In this document: in pieces, positions 1-6,943 of the stretch
How the letters are laid out: each line of letters begins with the position of its first letter
Position numbering within the stretch: the first letter of the stretch is position 1
From: CADEFX01 sp050260355
GTDB taxonomy: Bacteria > Pseudomonadota > Alphaproteobacteria > Rhizobiales > Hyphomicrobiaceae
DNA: 15,692 nucleotides
Direction: 5' to 3'
Assembly (NCBI GenBank): GCA_050260355.1
Contig: JBLNBZ010000119.1
Location: forward strand, 1-15,692
Notes under the pieces: generated by a model
Told to the model about the DNA's origin: nothing
The model's input: only the letters and a program-made list of their open reading frames with translations
Database searches by the model: none
Made by a program: the position numbers and the translations under genes

Positions 1-1424
1 ATGGTCAGGGCGAACTGACGGTAGAATTGGCCTGAGATGCCCGTGATGAAGGCTGCGGGCACGAACACTGCGCACAGCACCAGGGCGATGGCAATCAGCG
101 CCGCCCCGACCTCGTCCATGCTGCGGATGGCGGCCTCCCTCGGGGCGAGGCCGGTTGCGATATTGCGCTCGACGTTCTCGACCACGACGATGGCATCGTC
201 GACGACGATGCCGATGGCGAGCACCAAGCCGAACAGCGACAGGTTGTTGAGCGAGAACCCGAACCCGGCCATGAAGAAGAACGTGCCGACCAGCGATACC
301 GGGATCGCGACGATCGGAATGATGGCAGCGCGCCAGGTCTGCAGGAACAAGATCACCACGAGAACAACGAGAACGACCGCCTCGAAGATCGTCTCGGTGA
401 CAGCACGCACGGACTCGGCGATGAACTGCGTCGGGTCATAGACGATCGTGTGCTTCAGACCTTGCGGAAAACGCTGGCTGAGAACATTCATGGTCTTGCG
501 GACGGTCTCGGCTGTCGCCAGCGCGTTGGAGCCCGGCCTCTGGAAAATGCCGAGCGCAATCGCGGGGTCGCGATTGAGATAGGAGTTCGACCCGTAGTCC
601 AGCGCCGCAAGCTCGACCCTGGCCACATCCTTCAAGCGCACGACAGCATCCGTCGTCTTCTTGACGACGATGTTGGCAAACTCGTTCGGATCGGCGAGGC
701 GGCCGAGGGTCTGCACAGAGACCTGGAAGGCGCCAGGGCGGTCGACGGGAGGCTGGTTCAGCACGCCCGAGGCGACTTGAATGTTCTGCCCCTGCAGAGC
801 AATGACGACATCCTGCGCAGTCAGGCCGAGCGACTGCAAGCGATCGGGGTCGAGCCAGATGCGCATGGAGTAGTCGCGGCTGCCGAACACCGTGATGGAG
901 CCGACGCCGTCGACACGCGTGAGCGCGTCCTTCACCTCCAAGGTGGCGTAGTTCGAGATGAAAAGCGTGTCGCGCGACTTGTCGGGGGAATAGAGGTGCA
1001 CGACCATCATGAGGTCGGGAGAGGCCTTGGCGACGGTGACGCCGATGTTGCGCACATCAGCCGGCAACCGCGGCTGGGCGATCGCCACGCGGTTCTGGAC
1101 CTGCACCTGAGCAATGTCGAGGTTGGTGCCGAGATCGAACGTCACGGCAATCGAAAAGCGGCCATCCCCCGTGGAGTTGGAGGACACGTAGAGCATGTTC
1201 TCGACGCCGTTGATCTGCTCCTCGATCGGAGCAACGACAGTCGAGGCGACGACCTCGGCACTGGCGCCGGGATATTGGCCGGTGACGTTGATGATCGGCG
1301 GTGCGATCTCAGGATACTGGGCAATGGGCAGGCGTGTGAGCGAAACGGCACCCAGAATGACGAACACGATCGAAACGACCGAGGCGAAGATCGGCCGGTC
1401 GATGAAAAAATGTGAGATACGCAT
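1..1424 (-). CDS. RND multidrug efflux pump, inner-membrane permease (HAE1, AcrB/MexF type), C-terminus beyond window
   Basis: This is the proton-driven inner-membrane pump of a tripartite efflux system, exporting hydrophobic or amphiphilic compounds through a periplasmic adaptor and an outer-membrane channel. The 474 residues visible match the N-terminal part of a protein that is normally about 1050 residues. It opens with MRISHFFIDRPIFASVV and a first membrane helix at about residues 10-28. A periplasmic porter domain follows to about 340. Then come helices TM2-TM4, with the motif GIVVDDAIVVVENVER, whose D409 and D410 correspond to the proton-relay pair D407/D408 of AcrB. The stretch RDYSMRIWLDP near residue 183 and QVASGVLNQPP near 216 recall the MexF/OqxB branch. 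It starts 24 bases after the adaptor stop, so the two are one operon. No outer-membrane channel gene is visible; it may lie left of the window. Family very secure, substrate unknown. Confidence 0.96.
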   Translation of the reverse strand, partial: MRISHFFIDRPIFASVVSIVFVILGAVSLTRLPIAQYPEIAPPIINVTGQYPGASAEVVASTVVAPIEEQINGVENMLYVSSNSTGDGRFSIAVTFDLGTNLDIAQVQVQNRVAIAQPRLPADVRNIGVTVAKASPDLMMVVHLYSPDKSRDTLFISNYATLEVKDALTRVDGVGSITVFGSRDYSMRIWLDPDRLQSLGLTAQDVVIALQGQNIQVASGVLNQPPVDRPGAFQVSVQTLGRLADPNEFANIVVKKTTDAVVRLKDVARVELAALDYGSNSYLNRDPAIALGIFQRPGSNALATAETVRKTMNVLSQRFPQGLKHTIVYDPTQFIAESVRAVTETIFEAVVLVVLVVILFLQTWRAAIIPIVAIPVSLVGTFFFMAGFGFSLNNLSLFGLVLAIGIVVDDAIVVVENVERNIATGLAPREAAIRSMDEVGAALIAIALVLCAVFVPAAFITGISGQFYRQFALT

Positions 1425-1448
1425 GGGCCGCCCTGGTGCTCGACGCTC

Positions 1449-2636
1449 TCAGTTCGTCTTTGCCGGCGTGCCGTTGGCAGCGGCAGAAGGTGGCGCTTTC
1501 TGCTCCTGAGGTGTCACCTTGCCGCCCGGACGCGCGCGCATGAGGCCGTTGACGATCACCAGGTCGTTCTCGCCGAGGCCGCTCCTGACGACGCGCTGAC
1601 CATCCACGACAGGGCCGAGGGTCACGTACTTCTGCCGTACGGTGTTCTCCGCATCGACCACAAGCACGAACTTGCGCACCTGCTCGGTTCCGATTGCCAC
1701 GTCGGGGACAAGCAGCACCTCCGCCGGGGGCGAGGCCGGAATCTGAACGCGCCCGAACATTCCAGGTGTGAACGTGCCGTTGGGGTTTGCGAATGTCGCG
1801 CGCCCGCGGATGGTGCCGGACGAGCGGTCGATCACGTTGTCGATGAAGTCCATGCGGCCCTTATGGACAAAGCTCGGCTCGTCGATGAGCTTCAGCATGA
1901 CGGGCAGCGACATGCCCGTGCTCGATGCCTCGGAATCCTGCTTTGGCAACCGCAGGTAGCGAAGATAGGACGCCTCGTCGAACGTGAACTCGAAGCGAAT
2001 GGGATCCGTGGACACGATGGTGGCGAGCAGCGTCGTGTTCCCGCTGGTTCCGCCGGTCACGAGATTGCCGGGCGACACGCGCCTGTCACCGATGTGGCCG
2101 GCGACCGGCGCACGCAGCTCGGTGAATGCCAGATCCAGCTCGGCCTGTCGGACGGCGGCCTCCTGCGCCAGAACATTGGCTTCCGCCACACGCTTGGCTT
2201 GAACACGCTGCTCGTAGATCTGCTCCGAGATCGTGGCGCCGCGCGTCAGATTCTGCCCCCGCGCCAAGTCGCTCTCAGCGTAGGCAAGATTGGCCTTGGC
2301 CTGCATGAGGGCGGCCCTTGCCTGATCGAGCGCGGCCTCGAAGGGACGCCGATCGATGGTAAAGAGCAGGTCTCCCTTCTTCACGGTCTGTCCGTCCTGG
2401 AAGTGGATGGCCTCCAGGTAGCCGGAAACGCGGGCGCGGACCTCGACCGAATCGACGGCGACGAAACGGCCGACATACTCGTCGTAGTCCGTGACGAGGC
2501 GTTTCGACGGCCTGGCAACATCAACCGGGGGTGGCGGCGGCGCAGCCCCTTGCGCCAGGACTGGGCTGGCCCCTTCCAGAAGAACCAGTGGAAGGACCGC
2601 AAGCATGAGCAGGCGGGCCGGATTGACAGGCAACAT
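1449..2636 (-). CDS. RND efflux periplasmic adaptor (membrane fusion protein, AcrA/MexE type)
   Basis: This 395-residue adaptor bridges the RND pump and an outer-membrane channel. The start MLPVNPARLL was chosen because a GAGG sits 10 bases upstream and it opens a clean signal peptide: hydrophobic core at residues 9-21, probable cleavage near VLA-Q at 28-29. A longer in-frame reading would put about 32 arginine- and cysteine-rich residues in front of that signal. There is no lipobox cysteine, so it is probably a soluble or peripheral periplasmic protein rather than a lipoprotein, unlike AcrA. Half-lipoyl segments lie at about 63-97 (SGYLEAIHFQDGQTVKKGDL) and 171-205 (LRAPVAGHIGDRRVSPG). An alpha-helical hairpin between them (98-170) is rich in Ala, Gln and Glu. 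A beta-barrel and membrane-proximal domain follow, and the protein ends with a Lys/Ala/Pro tail. It is the first gene of the operon with the pump. Confidence 0.95.
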   Translation of the reverse strand: MLPVNPARLLMLAVLPLVLLEGASPVLAQGAAPPPPPVDVARPSKRLVTDYDEYVGRFVAVDSVEVRARVSGYLEAIHFQDGQTVKKGDLLFTIDRRPFEAALDQARAALMQAKANLAYAESDLARGQNLTRGATISEQIYEQRVQAKRVAEANVLAQEAAVRQAELDLAFTELRAPVAGHIGDRRVSPGNLVTGGTSGNTTLLATIVSTDPIRFEFTFDEASYLRYLRLPKQDSEASSTGMSLPVMLKLIDEPSFVHKGRMDFIDNVIDRSSGTIRGRATFANPNGTFTPGMFGRVQIPASPPAEVLLVPDVAIGTEQVRKFVLVVDAENTVRQKYVTLGPVVDGQRVVRSGLGENDLVIVNGLMRARPGGKVTPQEQKAPPSAAANGTPAKTN

Positions 2637-2680
2637 GCAAACGCATCCTCGCTGTGGAAGCGGCCAATGGTGTATGCAGC

Positions 2681-2686
2681 TATATA
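2681..2686 (-). promoter_or_regulatory. Candidate -10 box of the efflux operon
   Basis: TATATA lies 45 bases upstream of the adaptor start in an AT-poor surrounding, which makes it the best -10 candidate. No good -35 is visible at 16-18 bases; the region where it would lie overlaps the inverted repeat at 2700-2718. This is inference from position and composition only. Confidence 0.35.
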
Positions 2687-2699
2687 GGCTGGGTCCCCT

Positions 2700-2718
2700 G
2701 CGCGAACACCGTTCGCGC
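2700..2718. promoter_or_regulatory. Perfect 19-bp inverted repeat, candidate repressor operator of the efflux operon
   Basis: The arms GCGCGAAC and GTTCGCGC are separated by ACC, giving eight perfectly paired positions on each side. It lies 64 bases upstream of the adaptor start and 14-32 bases upstream of the candidate -10 box, where a -35 element would be. RND operons of this kind are commonly controlled by TetR- or LysR-type regulators bound at such sites, but no regulator gene adjoins the operon in the window. The assignment as operator is inference; the palindrome itself is certain. Confidence 0.5.
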
Positions 2719-2876
2719 CCATGACTGCCCACCCCAATGAGCTTCGATCACGGAAGCAGTCTGGGGTTACTCTTACAGCGAAGGATCGCTGAACGAAATG
2801 GGTAAATTGTGCCTCCTCCGGGACACGGCCCCGGGGCTCCGCCAGGGGCACACGTGGCCCCCGAACCGCAATTCGC

Positions 2877-2893
2877 CGCCGGCCTCGCCGGCG
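2877..2893 (-). terminator. Short GC hairpin after the hydroxyacid dehydrogenase gene
   Basis: A 7-bp stem (CGCCGGC / GCCGGCG) with a 3-base loop lies about 18 bases past the stop of the dehydrogenase gene. No T-run follows on the minus strand, so it could equally be a chance GC palindrome. Confidence 0.28.
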
Positions 2894-2910
2894 CCCACTC
2901 CTCTCTCGCT

Positions 2911-3879
2911 CTAGTTGCGCAACTCCGGCACTACCCAGAGGGCGGGCTCGCCCCTGTGCACCCGCTGTACGTTGTCATAGGCATTACGAAAGCGTGCCAC
3001 GTGGTTATCCCAGGTCGGACCGGCAAAGTGCGCCGTGAGCACAACGTTATCGAGCTTGAGGAGCGGGTTGTCGGCAGGCGGGGGCTCCTTGTCGAACACG
3101 TCGAGCCCGGCACCGAACAGCTTGCCGGAGCTGAGCGCACGGTAGAGCGCGGGCTCGTCGACAACCGGGCCGCGAGACGTGTTGACCAGGATGGCCTTGG
3201 GCTTCATGAGGGCCAGCTCGTCGGCGCCGATCATGCCGCGCGTGGAGTCGTTGAGCGGCACATTGAGGGACACGATGTCGGAGGTGCGCAGCAGCTCGCG
3301 CAGCAGGCGGAAGCGCACGCCAAGCGCATCCTCCGCGTCCTCGGTCAGGCGCGCGATGTCGTAATACTGGACGTGCATTCCGAAGGCCCTGGCGAGGCGC
3401 GCCACTTTTTTGCCGATCGTGCCGAGGCCGACGATGCCGAGCGTCTTGTTGAACAGCTCGTACATCTGCGGAGCCACCTCGTTGCCCCGCCACCGGCCCG
3501 CCGACACGCTCGCGTGCTGCCAGATGACCTTGCGGGAAACCGTGAGCATCAGCATCAGGGCATGCTCGGCGACCGAGATGGCGTTGGCGCCGCCGTTGTT
3601 GCAGACCGGGACCTTGGCGCGCCGCGCTGCTTCCAGGTCGACATTGTCGTAGCCGGCGCTCAAGAGCTGCACGAGCTTCAGCCGCGGGGCGGCGCGATAG
3701 AACGCATCCGACATTTTGACGTTGGGGTAGCAGACCATGTACTCGGCGGAGTCGAGAGCGGCCGTGAACTCGGGCGTGTCGCTGCGGGTCATGACCAATT
3801 CGAAGCCGGAGGGCGCCATCTCGCGCGCAATTTCACCGACCGCTGGTGACGGCGGCACGAGAATGATCCTGGGATTCAT
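2911..3879 (-). CDS. D-isomer-specific 2-hydroxyacid dehydrogenase, NAD(P)-dependent
   Basis: This cytosolic enzyme of 322 residues interconverts a D-2-hydroxy acid and the 2-oxo acid using NAD(P)(H); length is usual for the family (310-340). The start MNPRIILVPP is set by a strong GGAGG 5 bases upstream. That site lies inside the longer in-frame reading, which begins with an atypical Cys/Trp/Arg-rich stretch. The Rossmann motif GLGTIG is at 151-156. The catalytic triad is visible as R236 (VNTSRGPVVDE), E265 (DVFDKEP) and H284 (LTAHFAGPT). Other family landmarks are LLSAGYDNVDLEAA (72-85) and GLDVFDKEPPPADNPLL. The His segment reads TAHFAGPT rather than the common TPHIAG. It appears monocistronic, with its own upstream region and a hairpin-bounded neighbour. 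Close relatives are annotated as phosphoglycerate, glyoxylate/hydroxypyruvate or lactate dehydrogenases; the substrate cannot be read from sequence. Confidence 0.93.
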   Translation of the reverse strand: MNPRIILVPPSPAVGEIAREMAPSGFELVMTRSDTPEFTAALDSAEYMVCYPNVKMSDAFYRAAPRLKLVQLLSAGYDNVDLEAARRAKVPVCNNGGANAISVAEHALMLMLTVSRKVIWQHASVSAGRWRGNEVAPQMYELFNKTLGIVGLGTIGKKVARLARAFGMHVQYYDIARLTEDAEDALGVRFRLLRELLRTSDIVSLNVPLNDSTRGMIGADELALMKPKAILVNTSRGPVVDEPALYRALSSGKLFGAGLDVFDKEPPPADNPLLKLDNVVLTAHFAGPTWDNHVARFRNAYDNVQRVHRGEPALWVVPELRN

Positions 3880-3952
3880 GCATTCCTCCATTCGGAATTG
3901 TTGCGCGCAGCTCGAGGGACCAATGCGCGTTGGGCGCCGATGCCAAACGTGC

Positions 3953-3981
3953 AGCCATGCGGCGCAAGCGATCTTTGTCAA
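3953..3981 (-). promoter_or_regulatory. Candidate promoter of the hydroxyacid dehydrogenase gene
   Basis: A perfect TTGACA (3976-3981) is followed at 17 bases by ATGGCT, a poor -10. It lies about 75 bases upstream of the gene start in a 247-base gene-free stretch. The -35 match is exact, the -10 is weak, so confidence is low. The rest of the stretch (to 4097) holds no other signal that I can support. Confidence 0.33.
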
Positions 3982-4097
3982 GGACTAGCCGAGCATGGCC
4001 GTTATCCGGATCATGACTGTCGATGATCGGCGCCGGTGGTGCGCCGTGCGGTGAGCCGCGGCGCCGAGGGTCGAGGGGCGCGCTTTGGCATCGCGAG

Positions 4098-4120
4098 GGG
4101 CGGCCCGACATAGGCCGCCC
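4098..4120 (-). terminator. Hairpin after the cupin gene, probable terminator
   Basis: A perfect 8-bp stem (GGGCGGCC / GGCCGCCC) with a 7-base loop begins 6 bases past the cupin stop codon. The position fits a transcription terminator for the lyase-monooxygenase-cupin transcript. No T-tract follows on the minus strand, so termination would be by a hairpin-only or Rho-assisted route. Confidence 0.5.
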
Positions 4121-4126
4121 TGCGCA

Positions 4127-4546
4127 CTACTCCGCGGCCTGGGCCGCACCGGCCGGCGCTTCGACGATGCGGGTCTTGAAGTCGGCGGGCGAGACGATCT
4201 CCAGCACCTCGAAATCGTCCGAGCAGGCGATCTCGCGGTGCTTGATGCCCGGGGTTTGCAGGATGCAGTCACCCTTGCGGATGGTGTGCTGGCCCTGGCC
4301 TTCATACTCGAAGGTCGCCCAGCCGTTCATCACGTAAACGAGCTGGAACGTGCAGTCGTGCACGTGCCAGTGCTGCACCTCATCCTTCTGCTTCTTGCCG
4401 TTGGCCTTGATGAGATGGGCCACGTAGTCACCCTTGGTGCCCGCCTTGATGCCCAGATCGCGATAGTCGAAAATTTCGCGCAGCCCCGGCGTCCACTTGG
4501 CCTCGCTGGCGAGATTGTGCACGAAATCCCATTTCTTATCCGTCAT
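4127..4546 (-). CDS. Small single-domain cupin protein
   Basis: This 139-residue protein has one cupin barrel, probably cytosolic and metal-binding. The start MTDKKWDFVH follows GGAGGA 6 bases upstream; an in-frame ATG 13 codons earlier overlaps the ribosome site region and lacks support. Cupin motif 1 is seen as HWHVHDCTFQLVYVMNG: the two histidines are present, but the usual downstream Glu position appears to be Gln. Motif 2 is GDCILQTPGIKHREI, with the conserved Pro, Gly and His. Such cupins may be dioxygenases, isomerases, decarboxylases or sensor-like accessory proteins, and nothing here separates these. It lies 105 bases downstream of the flavin monooxygenase-like gene on the same strand, which suggests a shared pathway. 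A separate weak promoter is possible in that gap. No signal peptide or membrane segment. Confidence 0.88.
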   Translation of the reverse strand: MTDKKWDFVHNLASEAKWTPGLREIFDYRDLGIKAGTKGDYVAHLIKANGKKQKDEVQHWHVHDCTFQLVYVMNGWATFEYEGQGQHTIRKGDCILQTPGIKHREIACSDDFEVLEIVSPADFKTRIVEAPAGAAQAAE

Positions 4547-4590
4547 CGCTTCCTCCGTGGGCCAAGGTTTTGTTCCTGATCGCAAGGCCG

Positions 4591-4596
4591 ACTATA
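4591..4596 (-). promoter_or_regulatory. Candidate -10 box before the cupin gene
   Basis: TATAGT stands alone in a very GC-rich 105-base gap, 44 bases upstream of the cupin start. No convincing -35 is present. It could give the cupin gene its own transcript in addition to read-through from upstream genes. Confidence 0.28.
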
Positions 4597-4651
4597 CCGC
4601 CGGGCGCGCGGCGCCGGAAAGGGCTTCGGCCTCGGCACGGCCCGGCTTTGC

Positions 4652-5833
4652 TCAGAACGTGAACATGCGCCGCTCGGGCGCGGCGCCCATAAGGACCTGG
4701 CCGACGGATTCGAAGTTGGCGCGATGGCCCTGAACTTGCTGCGTGACCGTATGTATATCGCGGAACCGGCGCTCGAACGGGTACGAGGCAAACACCGCGG
4801 TGCCGCCGGCGGCGTCGTAGATTGCTGCAACGATGGCGGAAGACTCACGGATGGCCCAGGTCGTCGCCAGGCGCAGTCCGACATTCTGCTCCGTCCCGAT
4901 ATCGCCGCCGGATGTTGCATGGCGCCAGGCCTGCTCGAATGTGCCGGTGAGAAACATCCGCGCCGCACGAAGGCCGGCTTCGGCCTGTCCGACCTGAAAC
5001 TGGATGAAGTTGTTGTCACGCAGCACGCGTTTGCCGCCGCGGGGGACTTTCTCACGCGCGATATCGAGAAAGGCGTTGAGCGTGGAGCGGGCGATGCCGA
5101 GCGCAACGGACGCAAACGAGGCGGCATACAGGCTGCTCGGGCCGAACCGATAGACGGTAGCCGCGCTCGAGGGCTTGGCGTCGGCGCCGCGGCGCACGAC
5201 GAACTTGGACGGGACGAAGAGGTTCTCGACCACGTAGCTGTCGCTGCCGGTGCCCTTGAGCCCCATCACGTGCCACGTGTCGAGAACCTGTGCCTGATGC
5301 TTGGGAAAGAGGAGTGTATGCACGACGGGTGCGCCGTCGGCGTCCGCGCGCTTGGTGCCGTCGGCATCGACAACAGGCACGTGGGCGCCGAGCCAGGAGG
5401 CGTGCCGGCTGCCGCTGGCGAAGTTGAATTTGCCGGTCAGCCGGTAGCCACCATCGACGGCGCGAGCCTCGCCGCTGCTCGGCGGGCCCCACGCCACGAT
5501 GCCCGCCGGATGGCCGAAGATCTCGCGCGCCGCGGACGGCTCTAGGAAAGCCGCCAGCATGGCGCTCACGGCGTTCTGGCCGACGCACCACGCGGTGCTC
5601 GCATCGTGCCTGGCGACGGTCTCGATCACCTCGATCAGCGTGAGCGGCGAGACTTCGGCGCCGCCCAGCTCGCGAGGGACCAGGAGGCGGAACAGATCCC
5701 GCTCCAGCAGAGCCGTGACGACAGCGGGCGGAAGCTCGCGCCGCTGGTCGATCTCGCCAGCGCTGGCATCGAGAAGCGGGCCTAGCTCGCGCGCGGCCGC
5801 GAGCGGATCGAGAGGCGTTTTGCCAGGCGACAT
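4652..5833 (-). CDS. Acyl-CoA-dehydrogenase-fold flavoprotein, probable group D flavin monooxygenase (HsaA/DszC-like)
   Basis: This protein has 393 residues and the three-domain acyl-CoA dehydrogenase fold: helical N-domain about 10-110, beta middle domain 111-220, C-terminal helical domain 235-390. The start MSPGKTPLDP follows GGAGG 7 bases upstream. Features point to the two-component monooxygenase branch rather than true dehydrogenases. They are TGKFNFASGSRHASW (133-147), TWHVMGLKGTGSDSYVV (186-202), and a C-terminus ending in FRDIHTVTQQVQGHRANFE (357-375), as in HsaA/DszC-like enzymes. The catalytic Glu motif of acyl-CoA dehydrogenases is absent. Such enzymes use reduced FMN or FAD supplied by a separate reductase and hydroxylate aromatic or sulfur compounds; no reductase gene lies in the window. 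It is 63 bases downstream of the lyase gene with a hairpin in the gap. Substrate unknown; dehydrogenase activity cannot be excluded by eye. Confidence 0.88.
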   Translation of the reverse strand: MSPGKTPLDPLAAARELGPLLDASAGEIDQRRELPPAVVTALLERDLFRLLVPRELGGAEVSPLTLIEVIETVARHDASTAWCVGQNAVSAMLAAFLEPSAAREIFGHPAGIVAWGPPSSGEARAVDGGYRLTGKFNFASGSRHASWLGAHVPVVDADGTKRADADGAPVVHTLLFPKHQAQVLDTWHVMGLKGTGSDSYVVENLFVPSKFVVRRGADAKPSSAATVYRFGPSSLYAASFASVALGIARSTLNAFLDIAREKVPRGGKRVLRDNNFIQFQVGQAEAGLRAARMFLTGTFEQAWRHATSGGDIGTEQNVGLRLATTWAIRESSAIVAAIYDAAGGTAVFASYPFERRFRDIHTVTQQVQGHRANFESVGQVLMGAAPERRMFTF

Positions 5834-5851
5834 GGTCGACCTCCGAGAGTT

Positions 5852-5887
5852 GCAGAAGCGGTGCAAACCGATCGCACCGCTCGCTGC
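5852..5887. promoter_or_regulatory. Inverted repeat between the lyase and monooxygenase-like genes
   Basis: A perfect 8-bp pair AGCGGTGC (5857-5864) and GCACCGCT (5874-5881) is separated by 9 bases. GCAG/CTGC adds four more pairs outside a small internal loop. It fills most of the 63-base gap and ends 19 bases before the downstream start codon. It may be an operator, an RNA hairpin that tunes the ratio of the two genes, or a weak terminator of the lyase gene. Confidence 0.4.
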
Positions 5888-5896
5888 GAGATGCCG

Positions 5897-6760
5897 TCAG
5901 GCGTGGGCGTATTTCTTGCCGCGCTCGAGATAACCCGCGGTTCCCACCAGCCTCTCGCGCTCCTCGAAGCCCGCCATATTGGCGAGGACCGATGCGCTGC
6001 TGCCGTCGCGATAGATCGCCTGCAGAGTCGTCTGCATCGCCCTGATGGCTGCGCGCTGCAGATCACTCGGGATGATGACGATGCTGAAGCCGAGCTCCTC
6101 GAGCCGCGAAACGGGCAGCAGCGGGGTCTTGCCCCCCTGGAACATGTTGATGAGCTTCCAGCCCGGCAGGCGGCGTCCGATCTCGATGATCTGCGACTCG
6201 CTGGTGGGGGCATCGAGGAAGACCACATCGGCCCCGGCCCTGGCATAGGCCAGACAACGATCGAGGGCGGCCTCGAAACCCTCCACGGCGATGGCGTCCG
6301 TTCGCGCGATCACGACGATGTCAGGGTCGTGCAGAGCGTCGCGCACCGCCTTCAACTTGCCGGCCATCTCATCGACGGGAACCACGCTCTTGTCGTCGTA
6401 GTGGCCGCAGCGCTTGGGAAAGGTCTGATCCTCGATATGGAAGGCGGCGACGCCGGCGCGCTCGAAGGCGCGGGCCGTACGCTGTGCGTTGAGCGCGTTG
6501 CCGTAGCCGTTGTCGGCATCGGCGATGATGGGGATGTCGACGACGTCCACGATCTGCGCAAGACGGTCGGCATTCTCCGACAGCGACAGGAGCCCGAGGT
6601 CGGGAACGCCGCAACTGCGCGCGATGGCGCCGCCGCTGGCATAGGCCGCCTGAAATCCGGCCTGCGCGACCAGCCGCGCGGACAGGCCGTCGTAGACACC
6701 AGGCGCAACAACGGTGTGTCCCGACTTCAACAGGTTTCGCAACTGAGTGGACTTGCGCAC
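5897..6760 (-). CDS. Isocitrate lyase/phosphoenolpyruvate mutase superfamily protein (2-methylisocitrate lyase-like)
   Basis: This is a TIM-barrel, Mg-dependent enzyme of 287 residues that makes or breaks a C-C or P-C bond next to a 2-oxo acid. GTG at 6758-6760 is preferred because GGGAG lies 9 bases upstream and the protein then begins RKSTQLRNLL, as relatives do. An in-frame ATG at 6800-6802 would add 14 residues and has no ribosome site. In GTG numbering, the metal-binding DADNGYGN begins at residue 81. The active-site loop PKRCGH has its cysteine at 118, as in isocitrate, methylisocitrate and dimethylmalate lyases, and unlike PEP mutase or phosphonopyruvate hydrolase. APGVYDGLSARLVAQAGF (about 19-36) is the family N-terminal signature. 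It is divergent from the racemase-family gene and upstream of the monooxygenase-like gene. Lyase activity is likely; the exact substrate is not determined. Confidence 0.92.
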   Translation of the reverse strand: MRKSTQLRNLLKSGHTVVAPGVYDGLSARLVAQAGFQAAYASGGAIARSCGVPDLGLLSLSENADRLAQIVDVVDIPIIADADNGYGNALNAQRTARAFERAGVAAFHIEDQTFPKRCGHYDDKSVVPVDEMAGKLKAVRDALHDPDIVVIARTDAIAVEGFEAALDRCLAYARAGADVVFLDAPTSESQIIEIGRRLPGWKLINMFQGGKTPLLPVSRLEELGFSIVIIPSDLQRAAIRAMQTTLQAIYRDGSSASVLANMAGFEERERLVGTAGYLERGKKYAHA

Positions 6761-6855
6761 GAGATTCTGCTCCCGATTTATTCGTGTCGTTTGGGTCCTC
6801 ATCGATCGGGCGCTCGAGCCAACGAGCCTCCGCCGACGGTCAACCCCCGGGGCGC

Positions 6856-6863
6856 AGTATACT
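6856..6863. promoter_or_regulatory. Palindromic TATACT core, possible shared divergent promoter
   Basis: AGTATACT gives a good -10-like TATACT on both strands in the 183-base gap between the divergent lyase and racemase-family genes. -35 matches are poor on both sides, the best being TTCGCA at 16 bases for the minus strand. A similar GATACTTCTGG lies 30 bases to the right of the core. Weak evidence from position and base content only. Confidence 0.27.
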
Positions 6864-6943
6864 TGGTGGCCGCAAGCTGCGAAGGTGATACTTCTGGCAG
6901 GGTCGACTCCGCCAGACGTAAAGCATGGGGAGGGATCATCGAG

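Noticed and set aside
450..1415. Open plus-strand frame of 321 codons across the RND pump gene
   Set aside because: It is exactly antisense to a well-conserved pump sequence, its translation is rich in Arg, Gly, Asp and His with no recognisable domain, and it has no ribosome site. It is a shadow of GC-rich codon use.
2828..2837. Ten-base palindrome GCCCCGGGGC
   Set aside because: Pure GC palindromes of this length are common in such DNA and nothing in its position suggests a function.
2809..3849. Open plus-strand frame of 346 codons opposite the hydroxyacid dehydrogenase
   Set aside because: Antisense to a gene with all catalytic residues intact; the translation looks like a low-complexity shadow (Arg/His/Glu/Gly rich).
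4009..4028. Inverted repeat GATCAT-N8-ATGATC upstream of the hydroxyacid dehydrogenase gene
   Set aside because: Six-base arms in a 247-base gap are expected by chance often enough, and it is 130 bases from the gene start and upstream of the TTGACA box.
5861..6943. Long plus-strand frame continuous with the racemase-family gene
   Set aside because: The first 361 codons are mostly antisense to the lyase gene and show no family features. The real start is the ATG at 6944 with a good ribosome site, so there is no fusion protein.
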